From assembly GCA_963761005.1 (NCBI GenBank), contig CAVXFK010000011.1, forward strand, positions 177,042 to 241,041: 64,000 nt of DNA. Direction: 5' to 3'. The stretch comes from DASWJZ01 sp963761005. Lineage in GTDB: Bacteria; Pseudomonadota; Alphaproteobacteria; Rhizobiales; Afifellaceae. The notes below the pieces were generated by a model. That model did no database searches. It was not told where the DNA came from and saw only the letters and a program-made list of their open reading frames with translations. This document shows positions 8,387 to 16,564 of this stretch, one piece after another (position 1 is the first letter of the stretch; each line of letters begins with the position of its first letter). The translations under genes and the position numbers were made by a program.

Positions 8387-9442
8387 ATGGCGACTGATCC
8401 TGTTGTGAGACTTCGGTCGAGCGATCTGCGGGCCGACGAGCGCGAGGCGGCCCGCCAGGCGCCTCCAGGCGCAGGGCCTTCAGCCGGGCACGCCAACCTT
8501 CCGCGGAATGAGGGGACCGCGCTTCACGTCGAGTGGGTGGAGGCGACGCACGTCAATCTCTCCGCCGTCGAGCGCCGCGCCGCGACGCTCGTCACGCGCC
8601 GCACCGTCAAGAAGGAGTGGCAGGCCGCGTGGCTGGTGAAGGCGATCACCTGCATCGACCTGACCACGCTTGCCGGCGACGACACGCCGGACCGCGTGCG
8701 GCGGCTTTGCGCCAAGGCGAAGAATCCGCTGCGCCCCGATCTCGTCGAGTCGCTGGGTCTCGACCACGTGCCGACCGCCGGCGCGGTCTGCGTCTATCCG
8801 ACGATGGTGCCTGTCGCGGTGAAGGCGCTCGAAGGCTCCGGCATTCCGGTCGCCTCCGTCGCCACCGGCTTCCCCGCCGGGCTCATGCCGCTGCCGCTCC
8901 GGCTTGAAGAAATCCGCTACGCGGTCGGGGAGGGCGCGCGCGAGATCGACATCGTGGTGACGCGCGCGCATGTACTCGATCAGAACTGGCAGGCGCTTTA
9001 CGACGAGATTCGCGCGATGCGCGAAGCCTGTGGCGGCGCGCATCTGAAGACCATCCTCGCGACCGGCGATTTGAAGACGCTTCGGAACGTGCACCGCGCG
9101 TCGATGGTCGCGATGATGGCCGGCGCCGATTTCATCAAGACGTCGACCGGCAAGGAGGACGTGAACGCGACGCTGCCGGTCTCGATCGTCATGGTCCGCG
9201 CCATCCGCGACTACCTGGAAGAGACCAACGCCAAAGTCGGCTTCAAGCCGGCCGGTGGGCTCCGGACCGCGAAGGACGCGCTCTCCTGGCTGTTCCTGAT
9301 GAAGGAGGAGCTTGGCCGCGAGTGGCTCGAGCCGGAGCTCTTCCGCATCGGCGCAAGCTCGATGCTCGGCGACATCGAGCGGCAGATCGAGCACTTCGTG
9401 ACGGGCCGCTACTCCTCGGCCATGCGCCATGCGATGGCGTAA
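8387..9442 (+). CDS. deoC: Deoxyribose-phosphate aldolase
   Basis: Class I aldolase that cleaves 2-deoxyribose 5-phosphate into acetaldehyde and glyceraldehyde 3-phosphate. The long form, 351 residues, has about 60 extra N-terminal residues compared with the short bacterial enzymes. The Schiff-base lysine is in ADFIKTSTGK, the second active-site lysine in VGFKPAGG, and the early AVCVYP segment is also diagnostic. ATG 8387 follows GTGGAG at good spacing and is preferred to 8336. The downstream aldehyde dehydrogenase would oxidise the acetaldehyde released, a known deoC-ALDH pairing, although a GNAT gene now sits between them. Confidence 0.93.
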   Translation: MATDPVVRLRSSDLRADEREAARQAPPGAGPSAGHANLPRNEGTALHVEWVEATHVNLSAVERRAATLVTRRTVKKEWQAAWLVKAITCIDLTTLAGDDTPDRVRRLCAKAKNPLRPDLVESLGLDHVPTAGAVCVYPTMVPVAVKALEGSGIPVASVATGFPAGLMPLPLRLEEIRYAVGEGAREIDIVVTRAHVLDQNWQALYDEIRAMREACGGAHLKTILATGDLKTLRNVHRASMVAMMAGADFIKTSTGKEDVNATLPVSIVMVRAIRDYLEETNAKVGFKPAGGLRTAKDALSWLFLMKEELGREWLEPELFRIGASSMLGDIERQIEHFVTGRYSSAMRHAMA

Positions 9443-9444
9443 TC

Positions 9445-9891
9445 TTGGGAGCGAAAGGCCAAAAAGCGATCGTGCGGCGTCCAACGAGTTCTGAACATTC
9501 GAATGTCAGACATCTTGTGCAAACGGTCGTAGATGAAACGTACGGAGGCGTATGGGCGCAGCCTCCATTGCCTATCGACGAGGAGGACTGGTCGCTGTCA
9601 TGGGTCGCTGCGGTCGGCTCTAAGATCGTCGGCATGGTGCTGACAATGGAGGATTGGGTCAGCGACCTTTGGGTGCTTCGATCATTTCGAAGTGCCGGAG
9701 CCGGAACTATGCTGCTTCGGCAAGCAGAGACCGAAATCGCTGATCGGGGACACCGACGTGCGAAGCTTCGGGTGGTTCGCGCCAACAAGGAGGCACAAAC
9801 GTTCTACGAAAGACGTGGTTGGCATGTGGATGGAGAAATTCCGCACGAGCATCTGCCAATCACGATGGTCGTGATGTCAAAGCTTCTTTGA
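9445..9891 (+). CDS. GNAT-family N-acetyltransferase
   Basis: A GNAT protein of about 148 residues. It starts with the IVRRPTSSE beta strand and reaches the acetyl-CoA loop in a degenerate form (RSAGAGTMLLRQAE, the usual R/Q-x-x-G-x-G/A). The C-terminal NKEAQTFYERRGW is the very typical final helix. No ATG fits: TTG 9445 just after the deoC stop, or GTG 9472, must be used, and neither has a strong ribosome binding site. Base composition is visibly lower in GC than deoC and the dehydrogenase on either side, so the gene may have been inserted into an older deoC-aldehyde dehydrogenase pair. The acceptor is unknown. Confidence 0.78.
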   Translation: MGAKGQKAIVRRPTSSEHSNVRHLVQTVVDETYGGVWAQPPLPIDEEDWSLSWVAAVGSKIVGMVLTMEDWVSDLWVLRSFRSAGAGTMLLRQAETEIADRGHRRAKLRVVRANKEAQTFYERRGWHVDGEIPHEHLPITMVVMSKLL

Positions 9892-9921
9892 TTTCGAACT
9901 GGAGCAAGGACGAGCCGCCAC

Positions 9922-12327
9922 ATGACAGCCGTCACCGAAATCCTCAGCACCATGGAATACGGACCCGCGCCGGAGGCGAACAGCGAGGTCGTCGCCTGGC
10001 TGGAGAAGCACGAAGGCCGCTTCCTGCATTTCATCGGCGGAAGATTCGTCGCACCGGCGGAAGGGAGCTATTTCGCGGTCGTCAATCCGGCGCACGGCAA
10101 CCGGCTCGCCGAATGCGCGGAAGGAACGGCGAAGGACGTCGACAAGGCGGTCGCCGCGGCGCGCAAGGCACAGAAGTCGTGGGGCGCGCTCTCCGGCGAC
10201 GCGCGGGCCCGCTACCTCTATGCGATCGCCCGCATCATCAACAAGCGCGAGCGCTTCTTCTCCGTGCTGGAGTCGATGGACAACGGCAAGCCGATCCGCG
10301 AGAGCCGCGACATCGATATCCCGCTCGTCATCCGTCATTTCTATCATCACGCCGGCTGGGCCGACCTGATCGAAACCGAATTTCCCGGCCACGAGCCGGT
10401 CGGCGTCTGCGGGCAGATCATCCCGTGGAATTTTCCGCTGCTGATGCTCGCCTGGAAGATCGCGCCGGCGCTCGCGGCGGGGAACACGGTCGTCCTGAAG
10501 CCGGCGGAGTTCACGCCGCTGACCGCGCTCGCCTTCGCCGAGGTCTGCATGGAGGCGGGGCTCCCGGCCGGCGTCGTCAACACCGTGACCGGCGACGGCG
10601 CGACCGGCGCGCTCATCGTCGAGCACAGGGACGTCGACAAGATCGCCTTCACCGGCTCGACCGAGGTCGGCCGCATCATTCGCAAGGCGACGGCAGGCAC
10701 GGCCAAGAAGCTGTCGCTCGAGCTCGGCGGCAAATCGCCCTTCATCGTCTTCGACGATGCCGATCTCGACAGCGCCGTCGAGGGCGTCGTCGACGCGATC
10801 TGGTTCAATCAGGGTCAGGTCTGCTGCGCCGGTTCGCGGCTGATCGTGCAGGAAGCGGTGGCGGATAAGATGCACGCCAAATTGCGTGCCCGCATGGCGA
10901 CGCTTCGCGTTGGCGATCCGCTCGACAAGACGACCGACATCGGCGCGATCGTCGCCGACGTGCAGCTCGACAGAATCCGCAAGCTCGTCGCGCGCGGCGA
11001 GGCCGAAGGCGCGTCCTGCTACCAGCCCGACACGGCAATGCCGAAGGAAGGGCTCTTCTATCCGCCGACGCTCGTCACCGGCGTCGCGCCCGCGTCGATC
11101 CTCGCGCAGGAAGAGATCTTCGGACCGGTGCTCGTCTCGATGACGTTCCGCACGCCGGAGGAGGCGCTGGCGCTCGCCAACAACTCCCGCTACGGGCTCG
11201 CCGCCTCTATCTGGTCGGAATCGATCAACGTCACGCTCGACGCCGCGGCGCGTGTGAAGGCCGGCGTCGTCTGGGTGAATTCCACAAACCTCTTCGACGC
11301 AGCGTCCGGCTTCGGCGGCTACAAGGAATCGGGCTTCGGCAGGGAAGGGGGCCGCGAAGGGCTCTTCGAATATCTCGTACCGTCGATCGAGAAGAAGGCG
11401 GGAAAGGCGGTGAAAGCCGCCGCTGCCGACTTTTCTGCCGCGCCCTCGACGCATCCGAAGGAGTCGCCCGGCGACCGTCCAAACCTCGATCGCACGGCAA
11501 AGCTCTACATCGGTGGCAAGCAGGCGCGTCCGGATTCCGGCTACAGCTATGCCGTTTATGATGCGTCCGGCGCGGAAGCCGGACAGGCCGGGCTCGGCAA
11601 TCGCAAGGACATCAGGAACGCGGTCGAGGCCGCGCACAAGGCTGGCGGCTGGGGCAGCGTCAGCGGGCACAATCGCGCGCAGGTCCTCTACTTCCTGGCG
11701 GAAAACCTCGAAGCGCGCGCGGATGAGTTCGGCGAACGCATCGCCACGCTGACCGGCGTGCGCGGTCGCGCAGCCGACGAGGAAGTGGCGCTCGCGATCC
11801 GTCGCATCAGCTTCTACGCCGCGCACGCCGACAAATATGACGGCCAGGTACACGCAACCCGCTCGCGCCACGTGACGCTCGCCATGAACGAGCCGTTCGG
11901 CGTGATGGGAATCTCATGCCCGGACGAGGCGCCGCTCCTCGCGCTTGTATCTCTGGTCGCGCCGGCGATCGCGATGGGAAATCGCGTCGTCGTCACGCCG
12001 TCGCCGGTCCATCCGCTCGTCGCGACCGATTTCTACCAAGTGCTCGACACGAGCGACGTGCCGGCCGGCGTCGTGAACATCGTGACCGGCGACCGCGAGA
12101 CGCTGGCGAAGACCATTGCCGAGCACGACGACATTGCCGCCTATTGGTACTTCGGCACGAAAGAGGGGAGCGCGAAGGTCGAGGCCGCGTCCGTCGGAAA
12201 TCTCAAAGCGACCTGGGTCAACAATGGCCGCGCCGTTGATTGGCGGAGCCCGCTCGACGGGGAGGGCCGCCGCTACCTGCGTCATGCAACACAGGTGAAG
12301 AACATCTGGGTGCCCTACGGCGAATAG
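9922..12327 (+). CDS. Two-module aldehyde dehydrogenase, ALDH16 type
   Basis: An 801-residue protein with two ALDH modules. Module 1 (about 30-490) is complete: IPWNFPLLM, the FTGSTEVG nucleotide loop, the general-base Glu in LELGGKSP, and the nucleophile in FNQGQVCCAG (about residues 294-303). Module 2 (about 530-801) starts with LYIGGK and keeps the fold (EPFGVMGISCP, AGVVNIVTG) but has no catalytic-Cys segment and is cut short. Length and the active-plus-inactive layout match ALDH16, known from bacteria and, with a dead first module, from animals. It probably oxidises the acetaldehyde made by DeoC. A GCAAGGA-type ribosome site lies upstream of ATG 9922. Confidence 0.88.
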   Translation: MTAVTEILSTMEYGPAPEANSEVVAWLEKHEGRFLHFIGGRFVAPAEGSYFAVVNPAHGNRLAECAEGTAKDVDKAVAAARKAQKSWGALSGDARARYLYAIARIINKRERFFSVLESMDNGKPIRESRDIDIPLVIRHFYHHAGWADLIETEFPGHEPVGVCGQIIPWNFPLLMLAWKIAPALAAGNTVVLKPAEFTPLTALAFAEVCMEAGLPAGVVNTVTGDGATGALIVEHRDVDKIAFTGSTEVGRIIRKATAGTAKKLSLELGGKSPFIVFDDADLDSAVEGVVDAIWFNQGQVCCAGSRLIVQEAVADKMHAKLRARMATLRVGDPLDKTTDIGAIVADVQLDRIRKLVARGEAEGASCYQPDTAMPKEGLFYPPTLVTGVAPASILAQEEIFGPVLVSMTFRTPEEALALANNSRYGLAASIWSESINVTLDAAARVKAGVVWVNSTNLFDAASGFGGYKESGFGREGGREGLFEYLVPSIEKKAGKAVKAAAADFSAAPSTHPKESPGDRPNLDRTAKLYIGGKQARPDSGYSYAVYDASGAEAGQAGLGNRKDIRNAVEAAHKAGGWGSVSGHNRAQVLYFLAENLEARADEFGERIATLTGVRGRAADEEVALAIRRISFYAAHADKYDGQVHATRSRHVTLAMNEPFGVMGISCPDEAPLLALVSLVAPAIAMGNRVVVTPSPVHPLVATDFYQVLDTSDVPAGVVNIVTGDRETLAKTIAEHDDIAAYWYFGTKEGSAKVEAASVGNLKATWVNNGRAVDWRSPLDGEGRRYLRHATQVKNIWVPYGE

Positions 12328-12396
12328 CTCCGGACCGCGGGGCCGGCCGCGGCTCGCCGACCTTGATTTCTCCCTCGTGGGCGTGACCTAACGGGC

Positions 12397-13455
12397 ATGG
12401 CGAAACCAGGCTTCGGTGGGCGGAATCGGATGGAAGCGCGTTCCACGACGGCGACTTCGATCGAGCAGAAGGTCCGCTTCCTGAGCGCGCCGTCCTCCTA
12501 TGCCGCGCGGCCGGCTTCCGTGGAGGTGCTCGAGACGCACTGGTCGTTCGTGTTCCTGGCGGGCGAGCGCGTCTACAAGCTCAAAAAACCGCTCGTCTCC
12601 GACCACTTCGACCACACCGGCGTTGCTGCGCGCGAAGCGAATTGCCGCAAGGAGGTGCGGCTCAACCGCCGCCTCGCCGGCGATGTCTACCAAGGCGTCG
12701 TCCGCCTGGTCCGCATGGCGGACGGCCGGCTCGCCATCGATGCGGAGGGCGAGACGGTCGACTGGCTGGTCGTGATGCGGCGGCTGCCATCCGACCTGAT
12801 GCTCGATCAAATGATCGCCGAGGCATCGGTCGCCTTGCGGCATCTTGAGAAACTCGGCTGGCGGTTGGCGGCGTTTTATGCAGGCGCGCCGTCGGCGACG
12901 ATGACGTCCGACACCTATCTCGACCGCTTTCTACGGGAACAGGTCAACAATCGCGACTTTCTCGGGCTCTGCCACGTGCCGCTTCTGGCCCGTTACGCCG
13001 CATTGCTCGACCGGCTCGACGCCGCGCTTGCGGCGAAGGGCTTTCTCATCGAGGAACGCGCGCGGTCGGGCAAACTCGTCGACGGCCACGGCGACCTCAG
13101 GCCCGAGCACGTTTGCATGACGGAGCCGCTCGTCATCTTCGATTGCCTAGAATTCAGCGATGATCTGAGGCAGGTCGATCCGGTGGACGAACTGACCTTC
13201 TTCGGCATGGAATGCGCGATTCTCGGCGCTGACTGGATCGGGCCGAGACTGATGGCGATGGTGCTTGAAGAGCTCGGCCAGTCGGTGCCGGACGATCTGC
13301 CGGCGCTCTATACCGCCTGCAGGGCGATGCTGAGGGCGCGCCTTTCGCTCGCGCACCTGCTCGATCCCGTGCCGCGCGAGCCGGAACGATGGCGCCCCAT
13401 TGCGGACCGCTATGCTGACGCGGCCGACTCAGCGCTGAATAAGCTCGGGGCCTAA
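12397..13455 (+). CDS. COG2187 aminoglycoside-phosphotransferase-like kinase
   Basis: A 352-residue protein of the APH/choline-kinase fold, COG2187 type. The N-terminal part has FVFLAGERVYKLKKP, whose lysine corresponds to the ATP-binding Lys. The catalytic loop is HGDLRPEHV (about residues 228-236), a Brenner motif with His in place of the usual Asn, and the metal-binding Asp follows in FDCLEFSDDLR. Start is ATG 12397 or ATG 12430; neither ribosome site is decisive. The substrate is unknown. It is 17 bases upstream of a PRPP synthetase gene, so a role in pentose or nucleotide phosphorylation is an inference. Mycobacterium DosR-regulon protein Rv2004c belongs to the same broad family. Confidence 0.8.
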   Translation: MAKPGFGGRNRMEARSTTATSIEQKVRFLSAPSSYAARPASVEVLETHWSFVFLAGERVYKLKKPLVSDHFDHTGVAAREANCRKEVRLNRRLAGDVYQGVVRLVRMADGRLAIDAEGETVDWLVVMRRLPSDLMLDQMIAEASVALRHLEKLGWRLAAFYAGAPSATMTSDTYLDRFLREQVNNRDFLGLCHVPLLARYAALLDRLDAALAAKGFLIEERARSGKLVDGHGDLRPEHVCMTEPLVIFDCLEFSDDLRQVDPVDELTFFGMECAILGADWIGPRLMAMVLEELGQSVPDDLPALYTACRAMLRARLSLAHLLDPVPREPERWRPIADRYADAADSALNKLGA

Positions 13456-13472
13456 AGAAACGTGGGGTTGCG

Positions 13473-14456
13473 ATGACGACGATTGCGGTCTTCGCGCTTG
13501 GCGACAGCGGTGCTTTCGGCGAAGCCGTGAGCGCGCATCTCGGCGTACCGCTTTCGCCGTTTGAGGAGCGGGACTTCGAGGATGGCGAGCACAAGACGCG
13601 CCCGTTGGTGAGCGTGCGCGGCCGTGATGTCTATGTGCTTGCGAACCTCGCGGGCGATGCCCGTGCGAGCGCCAACGACCGGCTTCTGAAGCTCTTGTTC
13701 TTCATCGCCACGCTGAAGGACGCCGGCGCGGCGCAAACGACGGCCGTCGTTCCCTACCTCTGCTACGCCCGCAAGGATCGGCAGACGAAGACGCGCGACC
13801 CGGTGACGACGCGCTATGTTGCGCAGCTCTTCGAGGCGGTCGGAACCGATCGGGTGATCGCGCTCGAGGTGCATAACCTCACCGCTTTCCAGAATGCATT
13901 TCGCTGCGACACCGACCATCTCGACGCCAACCGGCTCTTCGTCAGGCACTTCGCGACGCTCGTCGGCGACGAGCCCGTGGCGGTCGTGTCGCCCGACGTG
14001 GGCGGCGTGAAACGGGCAGAGGCGCTGCGCGCGCGACTTGAGGAAGCGCTCGGCCGCCCGGTCGCCAAGGGCTTCATGGACAAGCAGCGCTCCATGGGCA
14101 AGGTCACCGGCGACATCTTCGCCGGTGACGTTGCGGGGCGGAGCGTGATCGTGTTCGACGACATGATCAGCACCGGAGCCACGATGGCGCGCACCGCCGC
14201 TGCCTGTCATGCGCGCGGCGCCAAGAAAATCCATCTCGCGGCGACGCACGGCCTCTTTGCCGACGGCGCTCCTGCGATCGTCGGCGAACCGAGTGTCACA
14301 AGCGTCGTCGTCACCGATTCAATCAGCCCGCCTCGTCTCGACCGGCAGCTTAGCACGCGCCTCGTCGTGCTCTCGGTGGCCGAGCTATTCGCCGAAGCGA
14401 TCGCCCGCGCTCATGCCGGCGGTTCGATCGTGTCGCTGCTTGAGGGCGGGGCCTAG
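13473..14456 (+). CDS. Ribose-phosphate pyrophosphokinase paralogue (PRPP synthetase)
   Basis: A 327-residue PRPP synthetase, making 5-phosphoribosyl 1-diphosphate from ribose 5-phosphate and ATP. It has the family features PYLCYARKDRQTKTRDP (ATP loop, around 93-109), VSPDVGGVKRAE, KQRS flexible-loop residues, and the PRPP-binding loop VIVFDDMISTGATMA (about 224-238). It is divergent from the usual bacterial housekeeping prs (for example EVHN for DLHA), so it is probably a second copy; the housekeeping gene would be elsewhere. It is 17 bases after the COG2187 kinase and near a phosphoribosyltransferase, which suggests a local supply of PRPP. GTGGGG precedes the ATG. Confidence 0.85.
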   Translation: MTTIAVFALGDSGAFGEAVSAHLGVPLSPFEERDFEDGEHKTRPLVSVRGRDVYVLANLAGDARASANDRLLKLLFFIATLKDAGAAQTTAVVPYLCYARKDRQTKTRDPVTTRYVAQLFEAVGTDRVIALEVHNLTAFQNAFRCDTDHLDANRLFVRHFATLVGDEPVAVVSPDVGGVKRAEALRARLEEALGRPVAKGFMDKQRSMGKVTGDIFAGDVAGRSVIVFDDMISTGATMARTAAACHARGAKKIHLAATHGLFADGAPAIVGEPSVTSVVVTDSISPPRLDRQLSTRLVVLSVAELFAEAIARAHAGGSIVSLLEGGA

Positions 14457-14488
14457 CGGGTGCGCGTCGCGCCGTTCGCCAGGATCCG

Positions 14489-14938
14489 CTAACGCACGAG
14501 GATGCAGGTGCACTCCGCCGCCTGGACGACCTTGTGCGAAACGCTTCCGAGCAGAATGCCCTCCAGGTAGTTGAGGCCGCGCGAGCCGATGACGATGGCG
14601 TCGGCCTTCCGCGCCTTGGCCGTCAAGACGATCTCCTGCGCGGGATCGCCCTCGACGATCAGCGTCTCAACATCTTTCGCGCCTTTCGCGTGCGCCGCCT
14701 GCTTCGCCTCGTCGACAACGAACTCTGCTGCGGCGTGCAGCAGTTCGACCTCGGTCATGCGGATGTTCTCCAGCCGCTCGAATTCCGCCATTTCGGGCGG
14801 GACCCACTCGTGGCCGTGCCGCGGCTGGACGTAGAGAAGGAGCAGCTTCGCCTTGCAGCTCGCCGCCAGCTCCGCTGCGTATTCGAGCGCCTTCTTTGCC
14901 TGATCGGAGCCGTCAGTCGGATGCAAGATCAGCTGCAT
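14489..14938 (-). CDS. Universal stress protein (UspA family)
   Basis: Single-domain Usp of 149 residues. The start MQLILHPTDGSDQAKKAL is typical, and the ATP-binding motif G-x2-G-x9-G-S appears as GSRGLNYLEGILLGSVS near the C terminus, so this is an ATP-binding Usp. ATG at 14938 is preceded by AAGGAGAAG; the upstream extension of 45 codons in the same frame is not supported. A TTGA-N6-TCAA box lies about 128 bases upstream of the start (15060-15073), which fits control by an FNR/FixK-type regulator. Convergent with the PRPP synthetase and divergent from the phosphoribosyltransferase. Confidence 0.9.
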   Translation of the reverse strand: MQLILHPTDGSDQAKKALEYAAELAASCKAKLLLLYVQPRHGHEWVPPEMAEFERLENIRMTEVELLHAAAEFVVDEAKQAAHAKGAKDVETLIVEGDPAQEIVLTAKARKADAIVIGSRGLNYLEGILLGSVSHKVVQAAECTCILVR

Positions 14939-15059
14939 GTTCACAGCACTTCTCCTTCTTGAAGATGTCGGCGAAAGCCACTGTCCGAAGCATGGCCGGG
15001 AGCCATGTTCGGTGCCCTCCCAATGCTGCGCAGGACTAAAGACGCGCCGCCGCCCGGCT

Positions 15060-15073
15060 TTGACCCAAGTCAA
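15060..15073. promoter_or_regulatory. FNR/FixK-type box upstream of usp
   Basis: TTGA-CCCAAG-TCAA, an exact match to the TTGA-N6-TCAA consensus of FNR/FixK/Anr regulators. It is in the intergenic region between divergent usp and phosphoribosyltransferase genes, nearer usp. Binding is inferred from the match and from the other boxes nearby. Confidence 0.7.
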
Positions 15074-15096
15074 CCGGGGGAGCGTGGCGGGCCGGA

Positions 15097-15110
15097 TTGA
15101 GTAAGATCAA
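15097..15110. promoter_or_regulatory. FNR/FixK-type box upstream of the phosphoribosyltransferase
   Basis: TTGA-GTAAGA-TCAA, a second exact TTGA-N6-TCAA match, centred about 81 bases upstream of the ATG at 15185. With activation from -41.5 this would leave a leader of about 40 bases. Two boxes in one divergent region suggests one for each gene. Confidence 0.7.
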
Positions 15111-15184
15111 GGGCTTTCTCGGCCCGCGGCGCGAATTTCGGCGAACGCGCCGGTCGGCCGGCGTGGCGAGGGGAGGGGCCAAAA

Positions 15185-15859
15185 GTGCCATTTCGCGACC
15201 GTGCGGACGCCGGGCGGCAGCTTGCCGCTGCGCTCGCCGGGCAAAAGAGCCGGCAGCCGATTGTGCTCGCATTGCCGCGCGGCGGCGTGCCGGTGGCAGC
15301 CGAGGTCGCGTCGGCCCTCGATGCGTCGCTCGACCTGATTCTCGTCCGCAAGATCGGCGTGCCCTACCAGCCGGAGCTCGCGATGGGTGCAGTGGTCGAC
15401 GGTCCAGACCCGTTGGTTGTGCGGAACGAGGACGTCATCCAGCTTGCAGGCATCACACCGACCGCCTTCGCCGAGGTTCGCGACCGCGAGGTTGCCGAGA
15501 TCAAGCGGCGCCGGAGCCGTTACCTCGGCGGGCGCTCGCATCCTGAGCTCAAAGGACGGACCGTCATCGTCGTCGACGACGGGGTCGCGACGGGCGCGAC
15601 CACGCGCGCGGCGCTCCGCGCCGTGCGTCGGCAGAATCCGGAGCGACTGATCCTCGCCGTTCCCGTCGCACCGACCGACACGCTGAGAGCGCTCGGCGGC
15701 GAAGCCGACGAGATTGTCTGCCTGGAGGACTACGAATCCTTTGTGGCGATCGGCGTCTATTATTCCGACTTCGGGCAGCTTTCCGACGAGGAGGTCACGG
15801 CGATCCTCACGCGCTTCCCGGCGGAGCCGTCCGCTTCGCCACAAGCCTCGTCGCGATAG
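15185..15859 (+). CDS. Phosphoribosyltransferase-domain protein
   Basis: A 224-residue type I phosphoribosyltransferase. The PRPP loop is VIVVDDGVATGATTRAA (about residues 127-143), and the N-terminal LALPRGGVPVAAEVA and RKIGVPYQPELAMGAV are characteristic of a subfamily found beside universal stress proteins and fused to hydrolases in other bacteria (Mycobacterium Rv0571c is of this type). The base or acceptor substrate is unknown. ATG 15185 lies after GGGGCC with modest spacing. An FNR/FixK-type box lies upstream. The PRPP synthetase close by could supply its donor substrate. Confidence 0.88.
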   Translation: MPFRDRADAGRQLAAALAGQKSRQPIVLALPRGGVPVAAEVASALDASLDLILVRKIGVPYQPELAMGAVVDGPDPLVVRNEDVIQLAGITPTAFAEVRDREVAEIKRRRSRYLGGRSHPELKGRTVIVVDDGVATGATTRAALRAVRRQNPERLILAVPVAPTDTLRALGGEADEIVCLEDYESFVAIGVYYSDFGQLSDEEVTAILTRFPAEPSASPQASSR

Positions 15860-15881
15860 ACGCGGGTCGTCGAAACTTCGG

Positions 15882-16313
15882 CTAAAGGTGCGCCATCTCC
15901 ACGTCGTCGCAGGAATGGCCAAGCTCAGCCAGGCCGTCCTCCAGGTAATCGCCGAGCGACGGCATGCCGGTGAGGTAGGGCGCCGAATTCCGCCGGTGAC
16001 GCTCCATCGCCAAGCCGCGTGCGCTGTCGAAGTCGGTGCGGTCGAAGTCGCCGCGCCCGACCCATGCGATCGCGATCAGGTCGACGACCTCGTCGTCGTT
16101 GAGATCTCTGATCGCCGCGCGCAGCTCCAAGAGGGTCGGATCGTCGGCGTAGTCCTCGAGGATTGCGCCCTCCGAGTCGTCGGAGGGGTTGGAGCCGGGG
16201 TCGGGCTCGAGCGGCTCGACCTTCACGTCGAACTCGCGCGCCTTGACGATGATGTAGCAGACCGTCTCGGTGCTGATGTTGAGCTCGACCGGAGCGGGGG
16301 GCTCTTTGATCAT
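15882..16313 (-). CDS. DUF3775-domain protein
   Basis: A 143-residue acidic cytoplasmic protein. Its N-terminal half has the DUF3775 pattern (LNISTETVCYIIVKAREFD followed by an acidic EPDPGSNPSDD stretch), then a helical region with LNDDEVVDLIAIAWVGRGDF. This domain is common in alphaproteobacteria and its function is not known. ATG 16313 is chosen because conservation starts there. An FNR/FixK-like box is centred about 94 bases upstream (16401-16414). Together with Usp and the phosphoribosyltransferase it may be part of an oxygen-responsive group. Confidence 0.82.
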   Translation of the reverse strand: MIKEPPAPVELNISTETVCYIIVKAREFDVKVEPLEPDPGSNPSDDSEGAILEDYADDPTLLELRAAIRDLNDDEVVDLIAIAWVGRGDFDRTDFDSARGLAMERHRRNSAPYLTGMPSLGDYLEDGLAELGHSCDDVEMAHL

Positions 16314-16400
16314 GGGCGTCTCTCTGGCTTCCTTCGGTTTCTCGCCTGACGCGGGGAGGCTTCTTGCGACGGGAGGATAGCCGGCTCTCCCGTTCCCGGA

Positions 16401-16414
16401 TTGACCTAGGTCAT
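16401..16414. promoter_or_regulatory. FNR/FixK-like box upstream of the DUF3775 gene
   Basis: TTGA-CCTAGG-TCAT, one mismatch from TTGA-N6-TCAA, centred about 94 bases from the leftward ATG at 16313. The core CCTAGG is itself palindromic. Confidence 0.6.
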
Positions 16415-16475
16415 ACTGGCGACGGCCGCGAGCCACCGCTTCGGTGCCGGTGCTGCGGACGCCCCAGCGGCTTGG

Positions 16476-16551
16476 TGGTGACCCCGGCAGGATTCGAACC
16501 TGCGACCAATAGCTTAGAAGGCTACTGCTCTATCCCCTGAGCTACGGGGCC
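16476..16551 (-). tRNA. tRNA-Arg (anticodon UCU)
   Basis: On the minus strand a full cloverleaf can be read: acceptor GGCCCCG pairing with CGGGGTC (one G-U), D-arm GCTC...GAGC, anticodon stem GTAGC with loop CTTCTAA (anticodon TCT), T-arm GCAGG-TTCGAAT-CCTGC, discriminator A and an encoded CCA. It reads AGA codons. The 76-base gene ends 13 bases upstream of, and in the opposite coordinate order to, the NDUFS4-like gene stop. Confidence 0.95.
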
Positions 16552-16564
16552 ACGTGCTCCTCTT

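Noticed and set aside
9877..11871. 664-codon leftward frame opposite the ALDH16-type gene
   Set aside because: Very long but composed of Arg/Asp/Val-rich shadow sequence; the sense strand carries the complete dehydrogenase.
12335..12352. CCGCGG-GGCCGG-CCGCGG hairpin after the ALDH16-type gene
   Set aside because: GC-rich repeat by composition; no T run and the next gene follows closely, so not called a terminator.
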